In this document: positions 10,763 through 19,106 of the stretch, piece after piece
How the letters are laid out: every line of letters begins with the position of its first letter
How positions within the stretch are numbered: the first letter of the stretch is position 1
NCBI RefSeq assembly: GCF_036194065.1
Contig: NZ_CP108095.1
Location: forward strand, 3,596,001-3,660,000
Length of the DNA: 64,000 nucleotides
Source of the DNA: Streptomyces sp. NBC_00239
GTDB lineage: Bacteria; Actinomycetota; Actinomycetes; Streptomycetales; Streptomycetaceae
Reading direction: 5' to 3'
Made by a program: the position numbers and the translations under genes
Notes under the pieces: model-generated
Database searches by the model: none
Seen by the model: the letters and a program-made list of their open reading frames with translations, nothing else
Told to the model about the DNA's origin: nothing

Positions 10763-11488
10763 TGCCTGTCCCTCTGTGATCTGCGACACGGGTAACGACA
10801 ACGACTTTGTGATCTCCACCACCTGACGAACGATCATGAAGTCAGATGAGCGGTGATCTTCATACGTGAAGCACCCACATGATCACCAAAGGTGACATCC
10901 GGGGGTGTTGCCGCAGGTCGAAGCCGCATCGCACTATCAAATCGTGGTGCCTGCACGCAAATTGGCGACACGGGCAGGCAGGTGGTATGGGCAAAAGCCA
11001 TCCCCCGACCGGGGGACGGGTCGAGTACGGGGGTGGACGCGAGCGGACGGGGTCGCGCGGGAGCTCCCCGCACCCCGGAGTGCGTGCGCACGTTCACGAG
11101 CCGTCCGGGGGTGGAATCGACCTCGCCGGCGATTGGGGCGCGGGGTCCGGGGCAGGCGCTCCGAGAGGGTGCGGGGGCGGAGTCCCCGCGAGAAGGGCCG
11201 CGGACGGCGGAACCGTCCAGTCCTTGTGACGTTCCTGTGACCTGCGCCACGTCCAATTCGCGCAGACGAAAGAGGGCTTGGCCATCGACCCACCCGGATG
11301 ATAGGCGTCAGGTCAATTCGGACTTATTGCGGAAACCCCATGATCACAGGCTTGTGAGAGGGTGTCCGATTCGCCCGTTACGGCGTCAATAAGACTCGCG
11401 GAACGTCCGGTTCAGGCCAGTTGGACACAACTGTGGCGCAGACCACGTTTCTTGAAGGGGACCACAACGCCCTGATAGCGGTTGTTCC
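10763..11488. other. Intergenic region between divergent nuoA and the NlpC/P60 gene
   Basis: No credible gene is visible in this 726-base stretch. Short frames are present on both strands but lack ribosome sites and family resemblance. It contains several GTGATC-rich motifs (10777, 10810, 10852), a Crp-like site (11237-11250) and, after 11240, a stretch of lower G+C ending in the NlpC/P60 start. The A-rich segment around 11310-11395 probably contains the promoter of the downstream gene. I looked for the c-di-AMP (ydaO) riboswitch often found upstream of Streptomyces cell-wall hydrolases and did not find its conserved blocks. Confidence 0.6.
11237..11250 (+). promoter_or_regulatory. Crp-like binding site upstream of the NlpC/P60 gene
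   Basis: The sequence GTGACCTGCGCCAC fits GTG-N6-G-N-CAC, the form used by Streptomyces Crp. It lies about 240 bases upstream of the start codon of the secreted cell-wall hydrolase. Crp is known to act on germination and cell-wall hydrolase genes in Streptomyces; its action here is inferred. Confidence 0.45.
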
Positions 11489-12358
11489 ATGTCCCTTACC
11501 GCTCACATACCCAGCCACCGGAAGCCCCGCCGCAGCGCCTCGAAGCTCGCGGTCCGCGCCGGAGTTGCCGGTGGCGTCCTCAGCACCCTGGCGATGGCCG
11601 GGCCGGCGAGCGCCGCGCCGTCCGAGCCTGTGACCGAGACGATCGAGATGCCGGTCCTGAACCTGGACCTGGCCGCCGACGTCTCCTCCGCCGTCACGCA
11701 GTCCGCCGACGCCGCCCAGGCCCGCGCGCTCGACACCGAGCTCGCCGCCCTGGAGAAGACCGCCGAGAAGTCCGCGGCCGCCACCGCCAAGAAGGCGAAG
11801 GTCGTCGCCGAGGAGAAGGCCGAAGCCGAGCAGCAGGCCGCCAAGGCCGAGGCCCTGGCCGTGGCCGACCGCAAGGAAGCCGCCGAGCGCGCCTCCCGCA
11901 GCGCCGCGCGCACCACCCTCGGCAACGGCGGCGGCTCGTCGTCCTCCGCCGACGACGCCTCGCGCAGCGACTCCGGCAGCGCCAGCAGCTCCCGCGCCGC
12001 GAGCAGCTCTGCCGCGCGCATCGTCAACTTCGCCCTGGCCCAGGTCGGCAAGGCCTACGTCCCCGGCGCCACCGGCCCGTACGCGTACGACTGCTCCGGC
12101 CTCGTGCAGACCGCGTTCCGCCAGGTCAACGTCTCCCTGCCGCGCGTCTCCCAGGACCAGTCGATGGCCGGCACCTCGGTCTCGCTGAGCAACCTCCAGC
12201 CCGGCGACATCCTGTTCTGGGGCGGCAAGGGCAGCGCCTACCACGTCGCGATCTACGTCGGCGGCGGCGAGTTCGTCGGCGCGCAGAACTCCGGCACGGG
12301 CGTCGTCAAGCGCTCCATGAACTGGGACCGCCCCTCGGGCGCCGTCCGCGTTCTCTGA
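11489..12358 (+). CDS. Secreted NlpC/P60-family peptidoglycan endopeptidase
   Basis: A 289-residue secreted protein predicted to cut peptide bonds in the cell wall. Residues 1-42 are a long Arg/Lys-rich signal peptide ending in GPASAA. Residues 55-145 are an Ala/Lys/Glu-rich coiled coil (KTAEKSAAATAKKAKV), then a Ser-rich linker. The C-terminal 120 residues form the NlpC/P60 domain, with catalytic Cys202 in YDCSGLVQTAF and His252 in AYHVAIYVGG. The layout resembles other Streptomyces wall hydrolases acting in growth, sporulation or germination. It is divergent from nuo and followed directly by repeat copy 1. Confidence 0.92.
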   Translation: MSLTAHIPSHRKPRRSASKLAVRAGVAGGVLSTLAMAGPASAAPSEPVTETIEMPVLNLDLAADVSSAVTQSADAAQARALDTELAALEKTAEKSAAATAKKAKVVAEEKAEAEQQAAKAEALAVADRKEAAERASRSAARTTLGNGGGSSSSADDASRSDSGSASSSRAASSSAARIVNFALAQVGKAYVPGATGPYAYDCSGLVQTAFRQVNVSLPRVSQDQSMAGTSVSLSNLQPGDILFWGGKGSAYHVAIYVGGGEFVGAQNSGTGVVKRSMNWDRPSGAVRVL

Positions 12359-12370
12359 CCTTTCGCCTGA

Positions 12371-12610
12371 CCGGCGTTCGAGTAGGTGCCGGCGGCACGT
12401 TCAGCCTCGCCGGCGTTTGAGTAGGTGCCGAGGGCACGTTCAGCCTCGCCGGCGTTCGAGGCGCGGGGTTTGGGGCGGAGCCCCAAGCAACCCGGCTCCG
12501 CCGGGCACCGGGCTCCGCCCGGACCCGCTCCTCAAACGCCGGCGAGGCTGTCTTCGCCCCCGGGGCCTCGGTGAGGCTGGGGTTGCCCCACGGGGTGTCG
12601 GCAAGGCCGC
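12371..12610. repeat. Palindromic cloverleaf repeat, copy 1 (core 12441-12550)
   Basis: The 110-bp core starts CAGCCTCGCCGGCG and ends with its reverse complement. Between the outer arms lie three short perfect hairpins: GGGGC-GGA-GCCCC, CCCGGC-TCC-GCCGGG and CCGGGC-TCC-GCCCGG. Upstream are two 39-bp tandem units (12371 and 12410) that end in the same CAGCCTCG motif. Downstream, degenerate GGTGAGGCTG-type units recur at about 30 bp. The element sits between the NlpC/P60 stop and the stop of the lipoprotein gene, where it might also help end transcription. Confidence 0.85.
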
Positions 12611-12641
12611 ATGCCGTCTCCAGGCCGGCGGCCTACGGGTC

Positions 12642-13640
12642 TCAGCCCAGCCGGGCCGCCAGGCGGAAGCGGGCCTCGCGCTGCGTGCGGTACGCGGCCA
12701 GCGTCTCGGCCTGCTCCTCCACCAGCCGCTGCTGGTACGCCGTCTCCACCGCCGCCCAGATGCCCACCAGGTTGACCTCCCGCTTGCAGGCGACGTCCCG
12801 GGTGGCGACCGCGACCGCCCTGGCACCGCCCGGATCCGCGTCCAGCCCGAGCCGCGCGCTCACCTCGTACGGGCTGCCGACGCCCCGGTACCCGGACCGG
12901 GCCAGGCACGCCGACCACTTGGCGAGGGCCGCCGCCACCCGCGAGTCCCGCTGCGCCCGGGTGTGCGCCTCCGAGGCCAGCCCGAACGGGAAGAGCAGGT
13001 CGACGCTGTCCTTCGTCGGCGCGTACAGCTTCCGGTAGCCCTCCCGCAGGCAACCGCCGGGCGGCACCCTGCGGCCGCCGACGGTGAGGCCGCTGTCCAC
13101 CGCCGCGGCCTCCTCCTCGGTCCGCGGGTCCGGCGCCTGCCGCCCGCCCTGCCCCTGGCCCTGCGCGCCGGGGCGTTCCCCGTACAGGACGGTACGGGCG
13201 CTGTCGCTCAGCGCCGGCGCGGGCGGGCGCGGCGGCCGGGGGCGGCCGGCGTCCTTGTCGTAGCCGTACGCGGCGGCGTGGCCGGCATCGGCGATCCCGT
13301 ACAGCCAGCGGTGCCGGTCGGCGCGGCCGCCGCCGGCCCCGGCGGGTACGGGCACGGGCGGCGGCTCGTACGCGAAGCCGTAGCGGGCCATGCAGCGGAC
13401 CGTCAGCCGCTGCTGGGCCGCCGTCAGCCGGGCCGCCTCGTCGTCCGAGTCGGCGTACGCGTCCAGCGGCAGGGCCAGCGAGGCGGTGGGCGGGTCCGCG
13501 GCGACCACGCCGAGGGCGGGCTCCGCGACCGCCCGGCCCGCTCCCCCGCCGTCGCCGCCGCAGCCCGCCGCGAGCACCGCGAGGAGGACCGCCGCGGTGC
13601 GTGCGGCGGCGGTCCGGAGCCGGGGGTGACGTGGTTCCAC
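12642..13640 (-). CDS. Hypothetical lipoprotein
   Basis: A 332-residue protein with a short basic N-terminus, a hydrophobic stretch and a lipobox ending at Cys27 (VLLAVLAAGCGG), so it is probably anchored outside the membrane. The rest contains no family I recognise. Notable segments are RCMARYGFAYEPPP near residue 82, a Pro/Gly-rich middle, and three further Cys-containing segments (GGCLREG, WSACLARSGYRG, DVACKREVN) that could form disulfides. It is divergent from the exporter operon and shares a 130-base promoter region with it. Confidence 0.8.
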   Translation of the reverse strand: MEPRHPRLRTAAARTAAVLLAVLAAGCGGDGGGAGRAVAEPALGVVAADPPTASLALPLDAYADSDDEAARLTAAQQRLTVRCMARYGFAYEPPPVPVPAGAGGGRADRHRWLYGIADAGHAAAYGYDKDAGRPRPPRPPAPALSDSARTVLYGERPGAQGQGQGGRQAPDPRTEEEAAAVDSGLTVGGRRVPPGGCLREGYRKLYAPTKDSVDLLFPFGLASEAHTRAQRDSRVAAALAKWSACLARSGYRGVGSPYEVSARLGLDADPGGARAVAVATRDVACKREVNLVGIWAAVETAYQQRLVEEQAETLAAYRTQREARFRLAARLG

Positions 13641-13732
13641 TTCGCGTTCCTCACGGTCGGGGACTGGGAACCGGAGTCAACGGCCCCGCCGTTGGGCGCA
13701 CAAGTAGACAACCGGCCTGGCTGACAGATCAC

Positions 13733-13762
13733 TTGTTCGGTCCGGAAATCGGTTCCTAGGAT
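13733..13762 (+). promoter_or_regulatory. Predicted promoter of the exporter operon, probably giving a leaderless mRNA
   Basis: A -35-like TTGTTC (13733-13738) and a consensus -10 TAGGAT (13757-13762) are separated by 18 bases. The expected transcription start, about 7-9 bases after the -10, falls at or next to the ATG at 13771. There is no Shine-Dalgarno sequence in that gap. Leaderless transcripts are common in Streptomyces. Confidence 0.55.
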
Positions 13763-13770
13763 GCGCGTTC

Positions 13771-15720
13771 ATGCCGATGGATGCGCTCACGCGCGGGAGA
13801 CGCGTCGTGCTCGGTGTGGTTGCCGGGGCCGCGCTGATGACGGTGGGCGGGCTCCTGGCCACCGCCCTGGTGACCTCACCCGCGCAACTGGCGGCCGACG
13901 CGGGGCCGCCCGCGCAGGACGCGCTGCTCGCCACGGTCGAACGGCGGGTGCTGGCCGAGACGGTGGTGATGCGCGGGACGGTCGTCGCCGACCAGAGCGT
14001 GGCGGTCGCCCCGCAGCCCGCCGGGCCGGGGGCGGGCGGCGCGGCCGTCGTGACCCGGCTGCCGCTGCGGCCCGGCGACCCGGTACGGGCCGGGCGGGTG
14101 CTGGCGGAGGTCTCCGGGCGGCCGGTGATCGCCCTGCACGGCGCCCTGCCGGTCTACCGGGACCTGCGGCCCGGCGCGGAGGGGGCGGACGTCGGCCAGC
14201 TCCAGCGGGCGCTGCGCGAACTCGGCCACGGTGTCGGTGACGACCGGCCGGGCGTCTTCGGCCCCGGCACGAAGGCGGCCCTGGCCGCCCTGTACCGGGC
14301 GCTCGGCTACCCGGTGGCGCCTGCCGTCGCCGACGGCGGGGAAGCGGTACGGGCCGCCCGCGAGGCCGTCCGCTCCGCGCAGTGGGCCCTGGAAGACGCC
14401 CTGGACGCCGCCCGCCCCCAACCCCCCGAAAATCCGCCCCCGCCGCCCCCCAACCGGTCAGCCTCACCGATGCCCGGGGCCCTTCCAGCCTCGCCGGCTG
14501 ACCTGGCGGCACGTTCAGCCTCGCCGGCGTCCAAGGCGCCAACCTCAGCCTCACCGATGCCCGGGGCCCTATCAGCCTCGCCGGCTGACCTGGCGGCACG
14601 TTCAGCCTCGCCGGCGTTTGAGGCGCGGGTCCGGGCGGAGCCCGGTGCCCGGCGGAGCCGGGTTGCTTGGGGCTCCGCCCCAAACCCCGCGCCTCAAACG
14701 CCGGCGAGGCTGGATAGTGCCCCAACGTCCGCTGCGAGCGCCGGCGGGACGAGGCAGGAAATTGCCCCCGCGCACGCCGTGAGCATCGGCGGGGCGAGGC
14801 TGGATCGTGCCCCAGCGCCCGCTGCAAGCGCCGGCGGGGCGAGGCCGGGGGTGGCCGCCGGGCCCGTATCCAACCCCGGCCAGGCTGAAGGGCTGAGGGC
14901 TGCCTCGACCACCGGCGGCGTCGGGGAGGCGCCGGGGGTCGGGGACGCGCCGCGCGGCAAAGCGGCACCGGACGCCGCCGCGGGCACACCCGCCCGCGCA
15001 GTGCTCCGCGCCCGCCTGTCCCTCACCGACGCCCGGGCCCGCCTCGCCGCGGCCGAGGCCGCCGCCGGCCCGATGCTGCCCGCCGCCGAGGCGGTGTTCC
15101 TGCGCTCCTTCCCGGCCCGGGTCGGGACCGTGGCCGCCCGCGTCGGCTCCCCCGTCGACGGCCCCGTACTGACCGTCTCCGCGGGCGAACTCCTCGTGGA
15201 GGCCTGGCTCGCGGAGGACCGCCGGCGGCTGCTGCGCGCCGGGCTGCCGGTGCTGGTCTCGTCCGAGGTGCTCGGCCGGGACGTCCGCGCGAAGGTGCTG
15301 CTCGTCGCCGCCGAGCGCACCGTCGTGGCCGGCCCGGACACGGGCGCCGGTGACGGCGGCGCCGACCGCGCCGGGGCCGCCCCCGCCGGCCCGGCCGCGT
15401 CCGGCTACCGGATGCTGGTGCGGCCGGAGCGGCCGCTGCCCGCCGGCTTCGCCGGGCAGGACGTCCGCCTGACCGTAGAGTCCGCGTCCACCGACGGCGC
15501 CGCGCTGGTCGTGCCCGTCACCGCGGTGTCGGCGGGGGCCGACGGCCGCACCGCGGTCACCGCCGTCACCCCCTCCGGCACCCGGCGCCGCGTGGAAGTC
15601 CGTACGGGCACCACCGGGGACGGGTACGTGGAGGTGGTACCGGTCCGCTCCGGCTCCCTGGCCGAAGGCACCCGCGTCGTGACGGGCACCGCCGGGACGG
15701 CGAACGCGGGTGGCGGATGA
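13771..15720 (+). CDS. Exporter periplasmic-adaptor (HlyD/MacA-like) protein with peptidoglycan-binding domain and an internal repeat insertion
   Basis: A 649-residue membrane-fusion-type protein. Residues 12-37 form one transmembrane helix. Residues 45-125 contain the first half of the barrel and lipoyl-like parts. Residues 139-181 form a peptidoglycan-binding (PG_binding_1) fold (GADVGQLQRALRELGHG). A helical hairpin begins at about residue 190 and resumes after residue 415 (ARLSLTDARARLAAAEAAAG). Residues 230-361 between these halves are translated repeat copy 2, including a perfect-length 29-residue duplication and three 15-residue units. The C-terminal 200 residues hold the second lipoyl and barrel halves. 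It is translationally coupled to the ATPase gene and probably links the permease to the cell wall. Confidence 0.85.
   Translation: MPMDALTRGRRVVLGVVAGAALMTVGGLLATALVTSPAQLAADAGPPAQDALLATVERRVLAETVVMRGTVVADQSVAVAPQPAGPGAGGAAVVTRLPLRPGDPVRAGRVLAEVSGRPVIALHGALPVYRDLRPGAEGADVGQLQRALRELGHGVGDDRPGVFGPGTKAALAALYRALGYPVAPAVADGGEAVRAAREAVRSAQWALEDALDAARPQPPENPPPPPPNRSASPMPGALPASPADLAARSASPASKAPTSASPMPGALSASPADLAARSASPAFEARVRAEPGARRSRVAWGSAPNPAPQTPARLDSAPTSAASAGGTRQEIAPAHAVSIGGARLDRAPAPAASAGGARPGVAAGPVSNPGQAEGLRAASTTGGVGEAPGVGDAPRGKAAPDAAAGTPARAVLRARLSLTDARARLAAAEAAAGPMLPAAEAVFLRSFPARVGTVAARVGSPVDGPVLTVSAGELLVEAWLAEDRRRLLRAGLPVLVSSEVLGRDVRAKVLLVAAERTVVAGPDTGAGDGGADRAGAAPAGPAASGYRMLVRPERPLPAGFAGQDVRLTVESASTDGAALVVPVTAVSAGADGRTAVTAVTPSGTRRRVEVRTGTTGDGYVEVVPVRSGSLAEGTRVVTGTAGTANAGGG
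14458..14857. repeat. Palindromic cloverleaf repeat, copy 2, inside the adaptor gene (core 14603-14712)
   Basis: A 110-bp core lies in the opposite orientation to copy 1 on the plus strand. On the left are two 87-bp direct repeats beginning at 14458 and 14545; on the right are three 45-bp units at 14704, 14749 and 14794. All arm lengths are multiples of three, and the whole element is translated without a stop as low-complexity Ala/Pro/Ser/Arg sequence. It occupies the expected tip of the adaptor's coiled-coil hairpin. Confidence 0.88.
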
Positions 15721-16457
15721 GCGGGGCGCCGGGTCGCGCCGACGGCCGGGGCGGGCCGGCCGTCGTGGAGTTCCGCGGCGTGGGGTTCACCTACCCCGGC
15801 CCGCCCCCCGTCGAGGCGCTCACCGGCTGCGACCTGACGGTGAGACGGGGCGAGTTCCTCACCGTGGTCGGCCCGTCCGGGTCCGGGAAGTCCACGTTCC
15901 TCAACCTGGCCGGGCTGCTGGACGCGCCCACCCGGGGCCGCTACCTCCTCGACGGCATCGACACCGGCTCGCTGCGCGAACGCGAGCGCGCCGCCCTGCG
16001 CGGCCGCCGCATCGGCTTCGTCTTCCAGTCGTTCCACCTGCTGCCGCACCGCAGCGCCCTGGAGAACGTCGGCCTCGCGCTGCTCTACACCGGCGTCCCG
16101 CCCGCCGAACGCCTCGCCCGTGCCCGTACCGCCCTCACCCGGGTCGGTCTCGGCCACCGCACGCACGCCCCGCCCGCCGAACTGTCCGGCGGCGAGCGCC
16201 AGCGCGTGGCCGTGGCCCGCGCGCTGGTCGGCAGCCCTTCACTGCTGTTGTGCGACGAGCCGACCGGCAACCTCGACTCGGCGAGCGCCGCCGCCGTCCT
16301 GACGCTGCTGGACGGCCTGCACGCGGCCGGGATGACCGTACTGGTGATCACCCATGACCCGGAGGTCGCGGCCCGCGGCGGCCGTACGGTGACCATCCGG
16401 GACGGCCGGCTGCACGAGGACACGGGCGCGTCCACGGGCCGGAGACCCGCCCGGTGA
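15717..16457 (+). CDS. ABC transporter ATP-binding protein (MacB/LolD type)
   Basis: A 246-residue ATPase. Walker A is GPSGSGKST near residue 52, the signature is LSGGERQRVAVARAL near 158, and Walker B is LLLCDEPTGNLDS near 178, followed by the switch His in VITHDPEVA. The TGNLDSA form and its size are typical of the MacB/LolD/FtsE subfamily that works with FtsX-like permeases. ATGA overlaps join it to the adaptor gene upstream, and a GTGA overlap joins it to the permease downstream. Confidence 0.94.
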   Translation: MSGAPGRADGRGGPAVVEFRGVGFTYPGPPPVEALTGCDLTVRRGEFLTVVGPSGSGKSTFLNLAGLLDAPTRGRYLLDGIDTGSLRERERAALRGRRIGFVFQSFHLLPHRSALENVGLALLYTGVPPAERLARARTALTRVGLGHRTHAPPAELSGGERQRVAVARALVGSPSLLLCDEPTGNLDSASAAAVLTLLDGLHAAGMTVLVITHDPEVAARGGRTVTIRDGRLHEDTGASTGRRPAR

Positions 16458-17695
16458 ACCTGCCGCCGACCAGGCTGTCCGTACGGGACGCCCTGTCCGA
16501 GGCGCTCGCCGGCATGCTGCGGCGCCCCGGCCGGGCCGCGCTCACCGCGCTCGGCACCGTGCTCGGCGTCGGCAGTTTCGTGGCCGTGCTCGGCCTTACC
16601 GCGACGCTCTCCGCGCGGATCGACGGCCGGTTCAGCGTGCTGACCGCGACCGAGGTGACGGTCGAGGACGTGGCCGCGCAGCAGGACGAGTTCGCCCCGT
16701 CCGGCTTCCCCGCCGACGCCGAGCGCCGGATCCGGGCCCTCGCGGGCATCCGGCACGCGGGCGTGCACTGGGCGGTGCGCCCGGCCCCCGGCGTCTCCAC
16801 CGGCATCGGCGCCGGCCCGGCGTCGGACGCACGGCCGGAGCCGGGCCCGGGGACCGGAAGCGGCACCGGCGTGGTGGCGGCCTCCCCGGAGGCGCTCCGG
16901 GCCATGGTCCCGCGGCTCCGACAGGGCCGCCTGTACGACGAGTTCGCGGAACGCACCCGGCAGCGGGTCGTCGTCCTCGGCAGCGGGGCCGCGGCCCGCC
17001 TCGGCATCACCACGCTGGCGACCCGGCCCGCCGTACGGATCGGCGGAGAGCCGTTCACCGTGGCGGGCGTCCTCGACGACCTGGCACGGCAGCCGGAGAA
17101 CCTGCTCGCCGCCCTCGTACCGCGGGCCACCGCGGCCGAACTGTGGGGGCCGCCCCCGCCCGGCGCGGCGCGGATGCTGATCTCGACCGAGCCCGGCGCC
17201 GCCCGCCAGATCGCCGCCCTCGCGCCGCTCGCGCTGCGCCCCGACCATCCGGAGCACCTGCGGGCGCTGCCGCCGCCCGACCCCAAGCGGCTGCGGACCG
17301 GGGTGGGTTCGGACCTGGGCGTGCTGTTCCTGCTGCTCGCCGGGATCTGTCTGGTGATCGGCGCGGCCGGGATCGCCAACACCACCCTGGTGGCGGTGCT
17401 GGAGCGGACCGGCGAGATCGGGCTGCGCCGCGCGCTGGGCGCCCGGGGGCGGCACGTCGCCGCCCAGTTCCTCACGGAGTCGGCGCTGCTGGGGGCGCTG
17501 GGCGGGCTGGTCGGCACCTCGCTGGGGGTGTTGACGGTGACCGCGGTGGCGGTCGTGCGCGACTGGACCCCGGTCCTGCACCCGGGCACGGTTGCCGCGG
17601 CCCCCTTGGCCGGCCTGCTGACGGGCGCACTCGCCGGTCTCTACCCGGCCTGGCGCGCCGCCACCGTCCCCCCGGCCCGGGCCCTCCGCCGCTGA
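16454..17695 (+). CDS. ABC transporter permease (MacB/FtsX family)
   Basis: A 413-residue permease with one helix near residue 30 (RAALTALGTVLGVGSFVAVL), a large external domain up to about residue 285, and three C-terminal helices (LFLLLAGICLVIGAAGIANT onward). ERTGEIGLRRALGARGRHV just after the second helix is the typical FtsX-family motif. Together with the adaptor and ATPase it forms a complete MacAB-like exporter. The substrate cannot be deduced; peptides, lipids or antibiotics are all possible. It ends inside a perfect inverted repeat. Confidence 0.92.
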   Translation: MNLPPTRLSVRDALSEALAGMLRRPGRAALTALGTVLGVGSFVAVLGLTATLSARIDGRFSVLTATEVTVEDVAAQQDEFAPSGFPADAERRIRALAGIRHAGVHWAVRPAPGVSTGIGAGPASDARPEPGPGTGSGTGVVAASPEALRAMVPRLRQGRLYDEFAERTRQRVVVLGSGAAARLGITTLATRPAVRIGGEPFTVAGVLDDLARQPENLLAALVPRATAAELWGPPPPGAARMLISTEPGAARQIAALAPLALRPDHPEHLRALPPPDPKRLRTGVGSDLGVLFLLLAGICLVIGAAGIANTTLVAVLERTGEIGLRRALGARGRHVAAQFLTESALLGALGGLVGTSLGVLTVTAVAVVRDWTPVLHPGTVAAAPLAGLLTGALAGLYPAWRAATVPPARALRR

Positions 17696-17708
17696 CCGCG
17701 GCGGAGGG
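17682..17708. terminator. Inverted repeat between convergent genes (bidirectional terminator)
   Basis: The arms CCCTCCGCCGC and GCGGCGGAGGG form a perfect 11-bp stem with a five-base loop that contains the permease stop codon. There is no T tract, which is usual for Streptomyces terminators. It could end transcription of both the exporter operon and the oppositely directed reductase gene. Confidence 0.6.
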
Positions 17709-17724
17709 TGCGGGCGGTCGGGCG

Positions 17725-19008
17725 TCAGGCCTTGGGGGCCACCTTGCTGAGGCCGTTGATGATGCGGTCCATCGCGTCGCCGCCCGTCGGGTCGGTGAGG
17801 TTGGCGAGCATCTTCAGGGTGAACTTCATCAGCAGCGGGTGCGTCAGGCCGCGCTGGGTGGCGATCTTCATGACCTTCGGGTTGCCGATGAGCTTCACGA
17901 AGGCGCGGCCCAGTGTGTAGTAGCCGCCGTAGGTCTCCTTGAGGACCTTCGGGTAGTTGTGCAGGGCCAGTTCGCGCTGGGCGGGGGTGGCCCGGGCGTG
18001 CGCCTGGACGATGACCTCGGCCGCGATCTGGCCGGATTCCATCGCGTAGGCGATGCCCTCGCCGTTGAACGGGTTGACCAGGCCGCCCGCGTCGCCGACG
18101 AGCAGCAGGCCCTTGGTGTAGTGCGGCTGCCGGTTGAAGGCCATCGGCAGGGCCGCGCCGCGGATCGGCTGGGTCATGTTCTCGGGGGTGTAGCCCCAGT
18201 CCTGCGGCATGGACGCGCACCACGCCTTGAGGACCTCGCGCCAGTCGAGCTCGCGGAAGGCGGAGGAGGAGTTCAGGATGCCGAGGCCGACGTTGGACGT
18301 GCCGTCGCCCATGCCGAAGATCCAGCCGTAGCCGGGCAGCAGCCGGTCCTGGGCGCCGCGCCGGTCCCACAGTTCCAGCCAGGACTCCAGGTAGTCGTCG
18401 TCGTGGCGCGGCGACTCGAAGTACGTGCGGACGGCGACGCCCATCGGGCGGTCCTCGCGCCGGTGCAGGCCCATGGCCAGCGACAGCCGGGAGGAGTTGC
18501 CGTCGGCGGCGACCACCAGCGGGGCGTGGAAGGTGACGGCCTTCTTCTCCTCGCCGAGCTTGGCCTGGACGCCGGTGATGTGCCCGGTGCGAGGGTCGCG
18601 GACCGGCTCGCCGACGTTGCAGCGCTCGTACAGGCGGGCGCCCGCCTTCTGCGCCTGCCGGGCCAGCGTCTCGTCGAAGTCGTCGCGCTTGCGGACGAGT
18701 CCGTAGTCCGGGTACGAGGCCAGGTCCGGCCAGTCGAGTTCGAGCCGCACCCCGCCGCCGATGATCCGCAGGCCCTTGTTGCGCAGCCAGCCGGCCTCTT
18801 CGGAGACGTCGATGCCCATCGCCACGAGCTGCTTGGTGGCGCGCGGGGTCAGGCCGTCGCCGCAGACCTTCTCGCGCGGGAAGGCCGTCTTCTCCAGCAG
18901 CAGGACGTCGAGTCCGGCCTTCGCCAGGTAGTACGCGGTCGTCGAGCCGGCGGGCCCGGCTCCGACGACGATCACATCCGCGGTGTGTTCGGAGAGGAGC
19001 TCGGTCAC
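17725..19008 (-). CDS. Geranylgeranyl reductase-family FAD oxidoreductase (menaquinone side-chain reductase candidate)
   Basis: A 427-residue flavoprotein with a Rossmann FAD motif at residues 16-21 (VVGAGPAGST), the family segment FPREKVCGDGLTPRA near residue 45 and the second FAD motif LLVGDAGGLVNPFNGEGI near 305. Members reduce isoprenoid chains. Given the nearby menG and mqnC, the likely role is partial saturation of the menaquinone tail, like MenJ of mycobacteria. Reduction of geranylgeranyl lipids or archaeol-like compounds cannot be excluded. It is divergent from the acetyltransferase gene at 19107. Confidence 0.85.
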   Translation of the reverse strand: MTELLSEHTADVIVVGAGPAGSTTAYYLAKAGLDVLLLEKTAFPREKVCGDGLTPRATKQLVAMGIDVSEEAGWLRNKGLRIIGGGVRLELDWPDLASYPDYGLVRKRDDFDETLARQAQKAGARLYERCNVGEPVRDPRTGHITGVQAKLGEEKKAVTFHAPLVVAADGNSSRLSLAMGLHRREDRPMGVAVRTYFESPRHDDDYLESWLELWDRRGAQDRLLPGYGWIFGMGDGTSNVGLGILNSSSAFRELDWREVLKAWCASMPQDWGYTPENMTQPIRGAALPMAFNRQPHYTKGLLLVGDAGGLVNPFNGEGIAYAMESGQIAAEVIVQAHARATPAQRELALHNYPKVLKETYGGYYTLGRAFVKLIGNPKVMKIATQRGLTHPLLMKFTLKMLANLTDPTGGDAMDRIINGLSKVAPKA

Positions 19009-19106
19009 TGCGGGATCTCCCGAAGACTCGATAGGGGGTGCCTAATGCACAGGACATGGGCAGTCTATGCAGCGATGAGTGATCACGATCCCGAAGGGCT
19101 GTACCG

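Noticed and set aside
11240..11488. c-di-AMP (ydaO-type) riboswitch before the NlpC/P60 gene
   Set aside because: Such riboswitches occur before Streptomyces wall hydrolases, but I could not find the conserved blocks of the class in this leader.
13771..17695. Part of an antibiotic biosynthetic gene cluster
   Set aside because: The MacAB-like exporter has no biosynthetic genes beside it, and the surrounding genes are conserved housekeeping functions.
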